A model generated the notes under the pieces. That model saw nothing but the letters and a program-made list of their open reading frames with translations. It was not told the DNA's origin and ran no database searches. Below are positions 8,199-16,297 of a DNA stretch of 64,000 bases, one piece after another (the stretch's first letter is position 1; each line of letters starts with the position of its first letter). This DNA comes from JBGPGW01 sp046349515 (lineage in GTDB: Bacteria > Pseudomonadota > Alphaproteobacteria > CADEGL01), in assembly GCA_046349515.1 (NCBI GenBank), contig JAXMCE010000008.1, positions 1-64,000 of the forward strand, read 5' to 3'. Position numbers and translations under genes: made by a program.

Positions 8199-8915
8199 AT
8201 GGCCTCCCTCCTCCCCCAGGCCCAGGCCTATGGCTACGCTCTCGGCATGCTGTTGCTCGACGAGGTCGAGAGCCACGTGCCCGGCGACACGGCCCATGCG
8301 GGGACCTATCCCTATCCCGTGCTGTTCGAGGTCGTGACGGGCGCCTCGGCCGCGCGCATCACCAACGGCGATCCGACAGCGACGGGTGCCGTCGTCGAGG
8401 CGGCCGCGAAGCTCGCGCGCATGGGCGTCAAGGGCATCACGTCGAACTGCGGCTTCATGGTGTGCTACCAGAAGGCGGTGGCCAGCGCGGTCGGGGTGCC
8501 GGTCGCGCTTTCGAGCCTTCTCCAGATTCCGCTGGCCTGCCAGGCGATCGGACCCGACGGCCGGCTCGGCATCCTCACCGCCTTCACCTCACGGCTCAAC
8601 CAGAGCGTGCTGGCGTTGGCCGGCCTTCCCGCCCAGCAGAAGATCGCGATCGATTCGATCGAGGACACGGAGGATTGGGCGCGGCTCGCGACGCACGCGA
8701 TCGACGAGGCGCGATTCGGCGCGCACCTCCTCGCCCGTGCGAAGCGCATGGTCGCCTCGCATCCGGACGTGAAGGCGATCCTCCTCGAATGCGCGCTCTA
8801 CCCGCCCTACGCGCCCCTCATCCAGCGCGAGCTTGGGTTACCCGTGTGGGATTTCGTCTCGCTCGTCGACCATCTCTACGCGGTCACGCACCGCCGCGCA
8901 CCATTCCACCACTGA
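8199..8915 (+). CDS. Aspartate/glutamate racemase family protein
   Basis: A protein of about 238 residues from the Asp/Glu/hydantoin racemase and maleate isomerase superfamily. The two expected catalytic Cys lie in ITSNCGF (first half) and in LLECALYPPY (second half). Members racemise acidic amino acids or hydantoins or isomerise maleate; the substrate is not readable here. The start at 8199 follows AGGGAAACG at good spacing; an in-frame ATG at 8187 is the alternative. It follows the hydrolase gene by 43 bp and converges on the SDR gene 13 bp downstream. Confidence 0.82.
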   Translation: MASLLPQAQAYGYALGMLLLDEVESHVPGDTAHAGTYPYPVLFEVVTGASAARITNGDPTATGAVVEAAAKLARMGVKGITSNCGFMVCYQKAVASAVGVPVALSSLLQIPLACQAIGPDGRLGILTAFTSRLNQSVLALAGLPAQQKIAIDSIEDTEDWARLATHAIDEARFGAHLLARAKRMVASHPDVKAILLECALYPPYAPLIQRELGLPVWDFVSLVDHLYAVTHRRAPFHH

Positions 8916-8928
8916 GGGCAAGGCGCGC

Positions 8929-9633
8929 CTAGACCGCGTGCGTCACGCCGCCGTCGACGCGCAAGTTCTGCCCCGTGATGTAGCCGGCGGCGTCCGAGAG
9001 AAGGAAGCTGATCGTGCCCGCGACCTCCTCGACCGAGCCGTAGCGCTTCAACGGCACGCTCGCCTTGCGCTCCTCGGTCGCCGGCAGGCTGTCGATCCAG
9101 CCGGGCAGCACGTTGTTGATGCGGATGTTGTCGGCCGCGTACTTGTCCGCATAGATCTTGATGAAGGAGGCGAGGCCCGCGCGGAACACGGCGGAGGTCG
9201 GAAACATGGCGCTCGGCTCGAAGATCCATGCCGTCGAAATGTTCACGATCGCGCCCGACTTCTGCTTCTGCATGATGGGCGTCACGAGGCGGATGGGACG
9301 GACAGCGCTCAGGAAATAGACGTCCATGCCCTTCCGCCAGTCGTCGTCGCCGATCTCGAGGATGGGCGCCCGCGGCCCGTGGCCCGCGCTGTTGACGAGC
9401 GCATCGATGCGGCCCCATTTGCCGGCCACCGTGTCGACGAGGCGCTTCAGGTCCTCGTTTGACTGGTTGGAGCCCGTGACGCCGATGCCGCCCAACTCCT
9501 TGGCCAGCGCCTCGCCCTTCCCCGACGACGACAGGATGGCCACGCGGTAGCCGTCCTTGGCGAGCTTCCGCGCCGCCGCGGCGCCCATGCCGCTGCCGCC
9601 CGCGGTCACGACCGCGACCTTTTGTGTGCTCAT
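8929..9633 (-). CDS. Short-chain dehydrogenase/reductase with atypical active site
   Basis: A 234-residue Rossmann-fold SDR with a cofactor motif modified to TAGGSGMG (residues 10-17), an NSAG motif at 81-84 and the catalytic-type Ser133 in NISTAW. The YxxxK pair is missing: where Tyr and Lys are expected the protein has Ser147 and Arg151 (PTSAVFRAGL). A Phe144-x6-Arg151 arrangement is the nearest equivalent. The C-terminal GQNLRVDGG strand is typical of classical SDRs. The protein may be a reductase with a changed mechanism or a non-catalytic binding protein. A related degenerate SDR is at 47595-48350. It converges with the racemase-family gene. Confidence 0.85.
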   Translation of the reverse strand: MSTQKVAVVTAGGSGMGAAAARKLAKDGYRVAILSSSGKGEALAKELGGIGVTGSNQSNEDLKRLVDTVAGKWGRIDALVNSAGHGPRAPILEIGDDDWRKGMDVYFLSAVRPIRLVTPIMQKQKSGAIVNISTAWIFEPSAMFPTSAVFRAGLASFIKIYADKYAADNIRINNVLPGWIDSLPATEERKASVPLKRYGSVEEVAGTISFLLSDAAGYITGQNLRVDGGVTHAV

Positions 9634-9739
9634 GGTTTCATCCTTTCGCTTCGTCGGTCAGATCTTGAGAGGGGTCGCGCGAAACGCACCGATGCCTCGC
9701 GCTGCGCGTGTCGAAGCATGAGGCAATGCTAGGCATCCC

Positions 9740-9772
9740 GACCTCATCCTTCGACAGGCTCAGGATGAGGTC
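9740..9772. repeat. Palindromic intergenic repeat, second copy of the family
   Basis: Perfect 10-bp arms GACCTCATCC (9740-9749) and GGATGAGGTC (9763-9772) enclose TTCGACAGGCTCA. The inner part is the reverse complement, with one mismatch, of the element at 7238-7264. A weaker related stem (TGCCTC ... GAGGCA) lies at 9693-9724. The repeats lie on both sides of the three-gene segment 7370-9633. Confidence 0.8.
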
Positions 9773-9793
9773 GGTGATCGAGGCGGTATGGCC

Positions 9794-11029
9794 TCAGCGT
9801 TTCGCGCGCTTCTTCGCGGGCGCGCGGCGGGCGCTGCTGCGCTTCGATGCGGCGCCGTTCGCCCGCGCCTTGGCCGCACCATTCGCGCGCTTCGGCCGGT
9901 CGAGCACGCGGTCGAGCACCCAGAGCGCGATGTCCTGGACGGCCGGCTCGTGCCAGGAGAGACGACCGGGCGTCGAGAAGGACGACATCAGGCCCGCGTG
10001 CTGGGCCTCCGAGATCGCGTTGTCCTCGCCGAGCGACTTCTCCCAGCGCTTGTAATAGTACTTCACCTTCTCGTCGAAGTCGGGACGCGCCACGGTCGAG
10101 CGCGGGAAGCACGAGCCCACGACCATCTTCGTCTTGTGCGGGCCCATGGGGAATTGCTGGAGCCACCACATGACGTCCTGGGTGCAGACCATGAAGGCGT
10201 GCGGGTAGATCGTGAGGAAGAACGTGCCGCGCGCGGGCCGCCCCGTGAGGTGGGTCGGCGCCGGGAAGGCATGCTCGATGTCCTCGGGCAGGACCGCGAC
10301 CGTCCGGGGCGCGGTCATGAACAGGCCGCGCCACTCGCCCCTGATGGGCACGTCCTCCATGGACTGCGTGCCGATCGACGTCCGATGGACGACCGGCGTG
10401 TGGTACTCCTCCATCGCGTTTTCGAGGAAGAGCTTCCAGTTGCACTCGAGGATGTATTCCTTGCGGCGCGTCAGCACGTAGTCCTTGAAGCCGTAAGGCG
10501 CCATCTCCTCCGTAAAGTTCCCCAAGTAGGTGCGGAGCGGCACGATCTTGGGGTCGAAGGAGACGAAGATGAAGCCGTCCCAGGTGTCGATCATGAGTTG
10601 AGGGAGGCCGTAGAGCTTGCGGTCGAAGTTCTTGGTCTTCTCCATTCCCGCGGTGCCGGTGAGCTCGCCCTTCAGGTTGTAGATCCAGCCGTGATAGGGA
10701 CAGGCGATCGCGCGGCAATTGCCCTTTCCTTCGATCATCTTGGCGCCGCGGTGCCGGCAGGTATTGGCGAAAGCGCGGAGCTGGCCCTCGCGGTCGCGGA
10801 GCACGATGACCGGCTCGCCGAAGAGGTCGAAGGTCATGTAGTCGCCGGGATTGGGAATCTCGTCCTCCCGGCCGAGGAAATTCCACACCTTGTGGAACAT
10901 GCGTTCGACTTCGCGATCGTAGAACGCTTGCGAGAGATAGCACCAGGTCGGCAGCGTCTCCGCCTCGAGCAAGGGCTTGCGCACATTCTTGTAGTGTTTG
11001 GGGTCGAAGATGTTCGCCGCTGCGTTCAT
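9794..11029 (-). CDS. Rieske non-heme iron oxygenase, catalytic subunit (with basic C-terminal tail)
   Basis: A 411-residue aromatic-ring-hydroxylating-type oxygenase alpha subunit. The Rieske site is Cys91-x-His93 and Cys110-x-x-His113. The mononuclear iron site lies in ENAMEEYHTPVVH with His210 and His215. The residue expected to bridge the two metal sites is Glu207, not the Asp of naphthalene dioxygenase; carnitine monooxygenase CntA also uses Glu. The last 35 or so residues are rich in Lys, Arg and Ala (RANGAAKARANGAASKR onwards) and lie outside the catalytic fold. The start at 11029 (MNAAANIFDPKHY) fits two homologues in this window. No reductase or ferredoxin gene is adjacent. The gene is divergent from a class II aldolase gene. 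Confidence 0.9.
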   Translation of the reverse strand: MNAAANIFDPKHYKNVRKPLLEAETLPTWCYLSQAFYDREVERMFHKVWNFLGREDEIPNPGDYMTFDLFGEPVIVLRDREGQLRAFANTCRHRGAKMIEGKGNCRAIACPYHGWIYNLKGELTGTAGMEKTKNFDRKLYGLPQLMIDTWDGFIFVSFDPKIVPLRTYLGNFTEEMAPYGFKDYVLTRRKEYILECNWKLFLENAMEEYHTPVVHRTSIGTQSMEDVPIRGEWRGLFMTAPRTVAVLPEDIEHAFPAPTHLTGRPARGTFFLTIYPHAFMVCTQDVMWWLQQFPMGPHKTKMVVGSCFPRSTVARPDFDEKVKYYYKRWEKSLGEDNAISEAQHAGLMSSFSTPGRLSWHEPAVQDIALWVLDRVLDRPKRANGAAKARANGAASKRSSARRAPAKKRAKR

Positions 11030-11221
11030 GGCCACCGTCCGTGAAAGAATCGCTCCGGGCATGACGGAAGCGTGAAATTCCGGTCGCGTCAATCCCGCTG
11101 TTGGCGGGCCGGCCTGCCCTGCCGGCATAGGCCCATGAATGGCCGCGGACAGGTTCGGTTCGGCTCGATACCACCGGCGATCCGTGGTTAATGACGGGGC
11201 CGCCGCGCGGGCGCTCCGGCC

Positions 11222-11250
11222 TTCGCCTGGGGCGGAAAATGCGTTACCAT
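11222..11250 (+). promoter_or_regulatory. Possible promoter of the class II aldolase gene
   Basis: A TTCGCC box (11222-11227) and a TACCAT box (11245-11250) are separated by 17 bp, 38 bp before the aldolase ATG. The matches to sigma-70 consensus are partial (3/6 and 4/6), so this is a weak call. The region also serves the divergent Rieske gene. Confidence 0.28.
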
Positions 11251-11287
11251 CCGCCGGATTTTCACCGACCGAACCTTGGGGACAGGA

Positions 11288-12016
11288 ATGACCAACGAAA
11301 TCGAGCAGGCCAAGATCGACATGGCCGCGGCCTTCCGGCTCGCTGCGCGCTACAAGCTCGAGGAGGGCATCGACAACCATTTCAGCTACGCGATGCCGGG
11401 GAAGGACGAGCGCTACCTCTTCAACACCTACGGCAAGCATTGGTCGAAGATGAAGGCCTCGGACATCATCGTGGTCGACGGCGAGGGCAACACCATCGAT
11501 GGCAAGACGAAGGTCGAGCGCTCGGCCTTCTGCATCCATGTCCCCATCCACAAGGCGAATGCGGACGCGCGCGCGGTGTTCCACACCCACATGCCCTACG
11601 CGACGGCGCTCTCCATGGTCGCGGACGGCAAGCTCGAAGCGGCCGAGCAGAACGCCCTCCGCTTCTACAACGACGTGGCCTACGACATGGAATACAACGG
11701 CCTCGCCCATGATCCGGCCGAAGGCTGGCGCCTCGCCGAAGTGATGGGCAAGAACCGAGTCCTCTTCATGGCGAACCACGGCGTCACGGTCGTCGGCAAG
11801 ACCATCGCCGACACCTTCAGCGACCTCTATTTCCTCGAGCGCGCCTGCCATGTGCAGTACTTGGCCAAGACCTGGGGCAAGCTCCACATGGTCAACCCGC
11901 AGGTGGCGCACAAGACAAAGCGCCAGTTCGACGAAGAGGCATCGCCCTACTTCCCCATGTTCTTCGATGCCATGAAGGCCATCCTCGACGAGGAAGAGCC
12001 CAACTACCGGCATTGA
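11288..12016 (+). CDS. Class II aldolase/adducin family protein
   Basis: A 242-residue protein with the class II aldolase (L-fuculose-1-phosphate aldolase/adducin) fold. The metal-binding HTHMPYATAL segment lies near residue 100 and a second His in MANHGVTVVG near residue 160; IDNHFSYAMPG near residue 30 is a typical start of the fold. Members cleave or rearrange small hydroxy-acid or sugar-type substrates with a divalent metal. The true substrate is unknown. The start follows GGGGACAGGA at good spacing. The gene is divergent from a Rieske oxygenase and followed by a strong hairpin, so it may be monocistronic. Confidence 0.88.
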   Translation: MTNEIEQAKIDMAAAFRLAARYKLEEGIDNHFSYAMPGKDERYLFNTYGKHWSKMKASDIIVVDGEGNTIDGKTKVERSAFCIHVPIHKANADARAVFHTHMPYATALSMVADGKLEAAEQNALRFYNDVAYDMEYNGLAHDPAEGWRLAEVMGKNRVLFMANHGVTVVGKTIADTFSDLYFLERACHVQYLAKTWGKLHMVNPQVAHKTKRQFDEEASPYFPMFFDAMKAILDEEEPNYRH

Positions 12017-12047
12017 GGCAGGCACGGCACACGCGCCCTGACGCCAG

Positions 12048-12076
12048 GCGGCGGCCCACGGGCCGCCGCTTCTCGC
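12048..12076 (+). terminator. Probable intrinsic terminator after the aldolase gene
   Basis: Nine-bp GC-only arms (12049-12057 region and 12061-12069) close a tiny loop around CACG and are followed by a pyrimidine-rich TTCTCGCTT. It lies 32 bp after the aldolase stop. The T-run is imperfect. Confidence 0.55.
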
Positions 12077-12119
12077 TTGGCGCGCACGTTGCCGATCGGC
12101 CAAGCACGCGAGGCGCCGC

Positions 12120-14534
12120 GTGAGTCAGGAAAAAACGACAGCCATGCGGTCGCGGCCCGGGCATCCAAGCCCGGTCGCCTTCAGAAAATACGGACAGTCC
12201 CCTCCGAGGACCGAGGACGGGCGCCTTCTCCAGGGCACGGGCTGTTTCACGGATGATATTAATATTCCTCGGCAAGCCTTTGGTTTCGTTCTAAGATCGC
12301 CCCATCCCCACGCCCGTATCGTGAGCCTCGACCGGGCGGCGGCCCGCGCCCTGCCGGGCGTGCTCGGCGTCTTCACCGGCGAGGACGTGGCGGCGGCCGA
12401 GTTGGGTTTCCTTCCCTGTATCAGCCCCCAGCGCAACCGCGACGGCACGCTTTGTGCCGTCCCGCCCTACCCGCTTCTCGCCCAGGGCCGGGTCCGCTTC
12501 GCGGGCGAAGGGGTGGCCTTCGTCGTCGCCGAGAGCCTGGCCCTCGCGCGCGACGCGGCGGAGCGGATCGAGGTCCGCTACGAGGTGCTGCCCGCCGTGG
12601 TCGAGACAGCGCGCGCGCTCGACGCCGATGCCCCGCCGATCTGGGACGCGGGCAATCTCTGCCTCGATTGGGCGCTCGGCGATGAATCGGCGGTCGATTC
12701 GGTGTTTCGCGACGCGGCCCATGTGACCCGGCTCGACCTCGTCAACAACCGCATCATCGTGGCCTCGATGGAGCCGCGCGGGGCCGTCGCCCAATACGAC
12801 GCGGGCCTCGATGCCTTCACCCTCCATTGCGGGACGCAAGGGGCCCACAATCTTCGGGGGCACATCGAGACCGTGCTCAAGGTTCCGTCCAACCGCGTGC
12901 GCGTCATCACGCGCGACGTGGGCGGCGGCTTCGGGATGAAGACAGCGCCCTACCCCGAATATCTCCTCACGCTCTTCGCCGCGAAGACGCTCGGCCGGCC
13001 GGTCAAGTGGATCTCCGACCGGTCGGAGGCGTTTCTTTCGGACGCGCAGGCGCGCGACCAGGTCACGCACGCGGAGCTTGCGCTCGATCGCGACGGGCGG
13101 TTCCTCGCGCTCCGCATCGACACCATTGCCAATATGGGCGCCTATCTTTCGACCTTCGCGCCCGAGGTGCCGACCGTTCCGGCGGCCTCGATGCATTGCG
13201 GCGTCTACGGCATTCCCAAGGTCTTCGCCCATGTGCGCTGCGCCTTCACCAACACGACGCCCGTCGAGGCCTATCGCGGCTCGGGCCGGCCGGAAGCGGC
13301 CTACACGGTCGAGCGCCTCGTCGACCAGGCCGCGCGCGAGCTTGGCATCGATCCGGCCGAGCTGCGGCGCCGCAATTTCGTAGCACCCGAGAAGTTTCCG
13401 TTCAGGACCGCGACCGGGCTCACTTACGACAGCGCCGACTACGCGCGCTGTCTCGACGACGCGCTCGAGTTGTCGCGTTGGCACGCGTTCGATTCGCGGC
13501 GCGCCGAGGCGAACGCGCGCGGGCGTCTTCGCGGCATCGGCATGGCCGCGTATACGGAAATCTGCGGCATCGGCGCGCAGGAATTCGCGCGGCTCAAATT
13601 CGATGCGTCCGGCGCCGTCACGCTCCTCGTCGGTACGCAATCGACCGGGCAAGGCCACGAGACCGTGTTCGCGCAAGTGGCGGCGGATATCCTGCGCCTC
13701 CCCATGGACCGCTTCCGCGTGGTTCAGGGCGACACGGAGGCGGTGGACTACGGCCGCGGCACGGGCGGTTCGCGTTCGCTCCAGATCGTCGGCCCCGCGA
13801 TCCGGCTTGCCGGCGAGAAGCTCATCGCGAAGGCACGGCGGATCGCCGCGCATGCCCTCGAGGCGGCCGAGGCCGATCTCGTCTTCGATGAAGCGCCGGA
13901 GAGCGGACTCGGCCGCTTCGCCGTCGCCGGCACCGATCGCGCGCTCGGCTGGACCGAGGTGATCGCCCGCGCCTTCGCAAGTACCAAGCTGCCGCCCGAG
14001 ATCGAGCCCGGCCTGTCCGAGCACGCTCACTACAAGCAGGAGGCCTACAGCTTTCCCAACGGCTGCCATGTCGCCGAGGTCGAGATTGATCCCGCGACGG
14101 GCGCCTTGGACGTCGTAGCCTATATCGCGGTCGACGATTTCGGCCGCATCGTCAATCCCGCGCTCGTGATGGGCCAGGTCCACGGCGCGCTCGCCCAAGG
14201 CTTGGGCCAGGCGCTCGTCGAGCGTTGCGCCTACGATGCCGCCTCGGGCCAGCTCGCGACGGGCTCGTTCATGGATTACGCCCTGCCGCGCGCGGCGGAT
14301 TTTCCGGCGCCGGTCACGAAATGGAACGAAGTGCCGAGTCCCGCCAATCCGCTCGGCGTCAAGGGCTGTGCCGAGGCGGGCTGCGTCGGCGGTCCGCCCG
14401 CGGTCGTGAATGCCGTGATCGATGCGCTGGCGCCTCTCGGCATCACCGCGATCGACATGCCGGTGACATCCGAGGTGATTTGGCGTGCGATTCATGGCAC
14501 GCGCGCAGTCGAGCAAGGCGGGACGGGCGATTGA
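12120..14534 (+). CDS. Molybdenum hydroxylase large subunit (xanthine dehydrogenase/aldehyde oxidase family)
   Basis: An 804-residue protein with an aldehyde oxidase/xanthine dehydrogenase a/b hammerhead domain (about 30-150) and a molybdopterin-binding domain. Motifs include DVGGGFGMK, the active-site loop AYRGSGRPEA (the form II type, not AYRCSFR of true CO dehydrogenase), GTQSTGQGHET and the catalytic Glu752 in GCAEAGCVGGPP. It should hydroxylate an aldehyde, N-heterocycle or similar using water. Such subunits normally need FAD and 2Fe-2S partners, but neither gene is adjacent. The start is a GTG at 12120; an ATG at 12144 would also give a normal N-terminus. Confidence 0.88.
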   Translation: MSQEKTTAMRSRPGHPSPVAFRKYGQSPPRTEDGRLLQGTGCFTDDINIPRQAFGFVLRSPHPHARIVSLDRAAARALPGVLGVFTGEDVAAAELGFLPCISPQRNRDGTLCAVPPYPLLAQGRVRFAGEGVAFVVAESLALARDAAERIEVRYEVLPAVVETARALDADAPPIWDAGNLCLDWALGDESAVDSVFRDAAHVTRLDLVNNRIIVASMEPRGAVAQYDAGLDAFTLHCGTQGAHNLRGHIETVLKVPSNRVRVITRDVGGGFGMKTAPYPEYLLTLFAAKTLGRPVKWISDRSEAFLSDAQARDQVTHAELALDRDGRFLALRIDTIANMGAYLSTFAPEVPTVPAASMHCGVYGIPKVFAHVRCAFTNTTPVEAYRGSGRPEAAYTVERLVDQAARELGIDPAELRRRNFVAPEKFPFRTATGLTYDSADYARCLDDALELSRWHAFDSRRAEANARGRLRGIGMAAYTEICGIGAQEFARLKFDASGAVTLLVGTQSTGQGHETVFAQVAADILRLPMDRFRVVQGDTEAVDYGRGTGGSRSLQIVGPAIRLAGEKLIAKARRIAAHALEAAEADLVFDEAPESGLGRFAVAGTDRALGWTEVIARAFASTKLPPEIEPGLSEHAHYKQEAYSFPNGCHVAEVEIDPATGALDVVAYIAVDDFGRIVNPALVMGQVHGALAQGLGQALVERCAYDAASGQLATGSFMDYALPRAADFPAPVTKWNEVPSPANPLGVKGCAEAGCVGGPPAVVNAVIDALAPLGITAIDMPVTSEVIWRAIHGTRAVEQGGTGD

Positions 14535-14710
14535 CGTCTCGCCTGTCACGCGGAGAGCCGGGCCGTCATATCTTTTCGACCTACTCTGTCTGGCTAGTCT
14601 TCTCTTGAAGCCCGCCCGTTTCTCCCCGATAAGGGGTGGCGGCGCGGCACGCGACCCTTCGGGTGGCAGGCCGGACCACGGTTCGACGGAATGACAAGGG
14701 AGATTGGGGC

Positions 14711-15034
14711 ATGGACAAGAAAACGATCATTGCAGCCGTGGTGGCGGTGGTCGCCATCATCTGGGGCATCGTGGGCGAGACGGCCAAAGGCAAGATGAAG
14801 GCCGAGGTCGAGGCGGCGAAGGCCCAGGCGAGCGAGGCGCAGGCCAAGATCGACGAGGCGACCCAGGCCAAGGATGCCGCCGAGAAGGCGCTGGCCGACG
14901 CGACCGCCGCGGCCCAGACGCACCAGGCCAAGCTCGACAAGGAGCTCGAGGTGATCTCCTCGCTCGCGGCGAAGGATCCGAAATGCTCGATTTGCGCGCC
15001 GCTCCTCGACGCGGTCGAGCGCATCAAACAGTAG
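14711..15034 (+). CDS. Small membrane-anchored coiled-coil protein, function unknown
   Basis: A 107-residue protein with one N-terminal membrane helix (residues 5-22, IIAAVVAVVAIIWGIVG). An Ala/Lys/Glu-rich heptad-like stretch (about 25-88) follows, which should form a long coiled coil. It ends with a CSIC pair near residue 90. The start at 14711 follows AAGGGAGATTGGGGC. I do not recognise a family. Topology suggests a periplasmic coiled coil tethered to the inner membrane. A strong GC hairpin follows the stop codon. Confidence 0.7.
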   Translation: MDKKTIIAAVVAVVAIIWGIVGETAKGKMKAEVEAAKAQASEAQAKIDEATQAKDAAEKALADATAAAQTHQAKLDKELEVISSLAAKDPKCSICAPLLDAVERIKQ

Positions 15035-15050
15035 CGGCATTTCCCGGCGC

Positions 15051-15074
15051 GCGGCGGCCGCACGAGGCCGCCGC
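15051..15074 (+). terminator. GC-rich hairpin after the coiled-coil gene
   Basis: Perfect 9-bp arms GCGGCGGCC (15051-15059) and GGCCGCCGC (15066-15074) with a 6-nt loop, 17 bp after the stop codon. No T-run follows, so it may be a transcript-end stem or a weak terminator. Confidence 0.35.
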
Positions 15075-15173
15075 CACCGAATCACCACACCGTCGACCTG
15101 ATCCCGACGACATCGGGTGTTCTCTTCCCTCCTGCACGCCGGACCGGCGTGATGGAGCGGAGGAAGCGCACCC

Positions 15174-15578
15174 ATGGGTCTCTATCGCGCATCGCGCGCC
15201 GCCTGTCTCCTCCTGCTGGGCGTCGCGGCCGCTTGCGCATTTCCCAAGGAATGGCAGGAAGGCCTCGATTCCTGGGTCGGGCGCAGCGCGGACTCGCTGG
15301 TCAGACGCTGGGGCATGCCCACGAGCAGCTACACCTTCGAGGATGGCTCGCGGGTGCTGCGCTATGCGGCGACGGATGTGTTGGAGCGCAAGGAGAGCGT
15401 CTATCAGACCTATCCGTATGGTCCGAAGGGCCTCGGCTATTACGATACGGTCACGACCGGCGTCACGCAGCTTTCTTGCGCGGCTGATTTCCGCGGGAAC
15501 GCTCAGGGCACCATCATGGCCGCCACATACGATGGCCAATACGGCGCGTGCGCCAAGCTCTTTACCGGACGCTTCTGA
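15174..15578 (+). CDS. Small exported protein, possible lipoprotein
   Basis: A 134-residue protein with an N-terminal signal-like segment (LLLLGVAAACAF) whose Cys could be a lipoprotein attachment site, although the residue at -3 is not the usual Leu. The mature part begins SWVGRSADSLVRRWGMPT and has a dG-x-x-v-l-x-Y strand pattern, which loosely recalls the SmpA/OmlA fold of outer-membrane small lipoproteins; this is only a resemblance. The start follows GGAGGAAG at good spacing. It converges on the secreted-protein gene ending at 15633. Confidence 0.65.
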   Translation: MGLYRASRAACLLLLGVAAACAFPKEWQEGLDSWVGRSADSLVRRWGMPTSSYTFEDGSRVLRYAATDVLERKESVYQTYPYGPKGLGYYDTVTTGVTQLSCAADFRGNAQGTIMAATYDGQYGACAKLFTGRF

Positions 15579-15632
15579 CGGGAGGGGCCGCGATCGCCCG
15601 CGGCATCGGGGCGCCCGGACGGCGCGTTCCGA

Positions 15633-16286
15633 TCAGCAGGAGAAATCCACCACGTCGGCGTCGGCCGGGCACCAGTCGAGATTGGAATAGGGGTCGGTGC
15701 CCCTCACCGTCCGAGGGTCCGGCTTGAGGATCAAGGGCCGGCAGTAGACGGTGCAGGTGCTAACCCCCGTCTTCGCATCCGTCATGCACTGGTCGAGCTC
15801 GACATCGACCTCGGTCGGCCCGCCGGCGAGGCTCGATGGCGTCTCGCGGTCGAGGACGAGGCCCGTCGCCGGTGAGTCGTCGAGATAGGGCCAGGGATCC
15901 ATGATCTCCTCGAAGACCACGTTGTAGCCGAGCCACGGGAACATCTTGGTCAGCGGCAGGTCGCAGAAGCCTTTGATCGTGCCCGCGGGCCCGCCATCGC
16001 TGCACTGGCCGGTCATGGAGACTTTCATGACATCCACGCGCGAGCGGAAGAGGATCGAGAAGGCCCGCGCATGCGTGTAGGGAATGGCGAACTTGCATCC
16101 GCCCGAGACATCCTGGCAGCCGATCTGGTCGCTCTTGAGCGTGACCTCGATCGAGCCGCAGGTGCGATTCCAGAGCGAGATGGAGTAGAGCCAGCCGTCG
16201 GGATCGGCCGCGGCGGGTGTCGCGATCGTCAGAAGGACGGCGAGTGCGGCGGCGGCCACGCGTGCCGTCCGGCGCATCGGGCGCAT
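15633..16286 (-). CDS. Secreted cysteine-containing protein of unknown function
   Basis: A 217-residue protein with a clear Sec signal peptide (Arg-rich start, AAAALAVLLTIA core, ATPAAA cleavage site). The mature part has eight or more Cys, including CGSIEV, GCQDVSGGC, CSDGG, CDLP, CTVYC and a final Cys, which suggests disulfides and a periplasmic or extracellular location. I do not recognise a family. The start at 16286 leaves an 11-bp gap to the upstream NTF2-like gene; a further in-frame start at 16319 would overlap that gene. Confidence 0.68.
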   Translation of the reverse strand: MRPMRRTARVAAAALAVLLTIATPAAADPDGWLYSISLWNRTCGSIEVTLKSDQIGCQDVSGGCKFAIPYTHARAFSILFRSRVDVMKVSMTGQCSDGGPAGTIKGFCDLPLTKMFPWLGYNVVFEEIMDPWPYLDDSPATGLVLDRETPSSLAGGPTEVDVELDQCMTDAKTGVSTCTVYCRPLILKPDPRTVRGTDPYSNLDWCPADADVVDFSC

Positions 16287-16297
16287 GTGAGCGCCGC

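Noticed and set aside
7175..9772. Repeat-bracketed genes as an IS-type transposon
   Set aside because: No transposase gene, no target-site duplication visible, and the repeat type is a common dispersed intergenic palindrome.
12120..14534. Calling the molybdenum hydroxylase a CO dehydrogenase (CoxL)
   Set aside because: The active-site loop is AYRGSGR (form II), not the AYRCSFR of true CO dehydrogenase, and coxM/coxS are absent.
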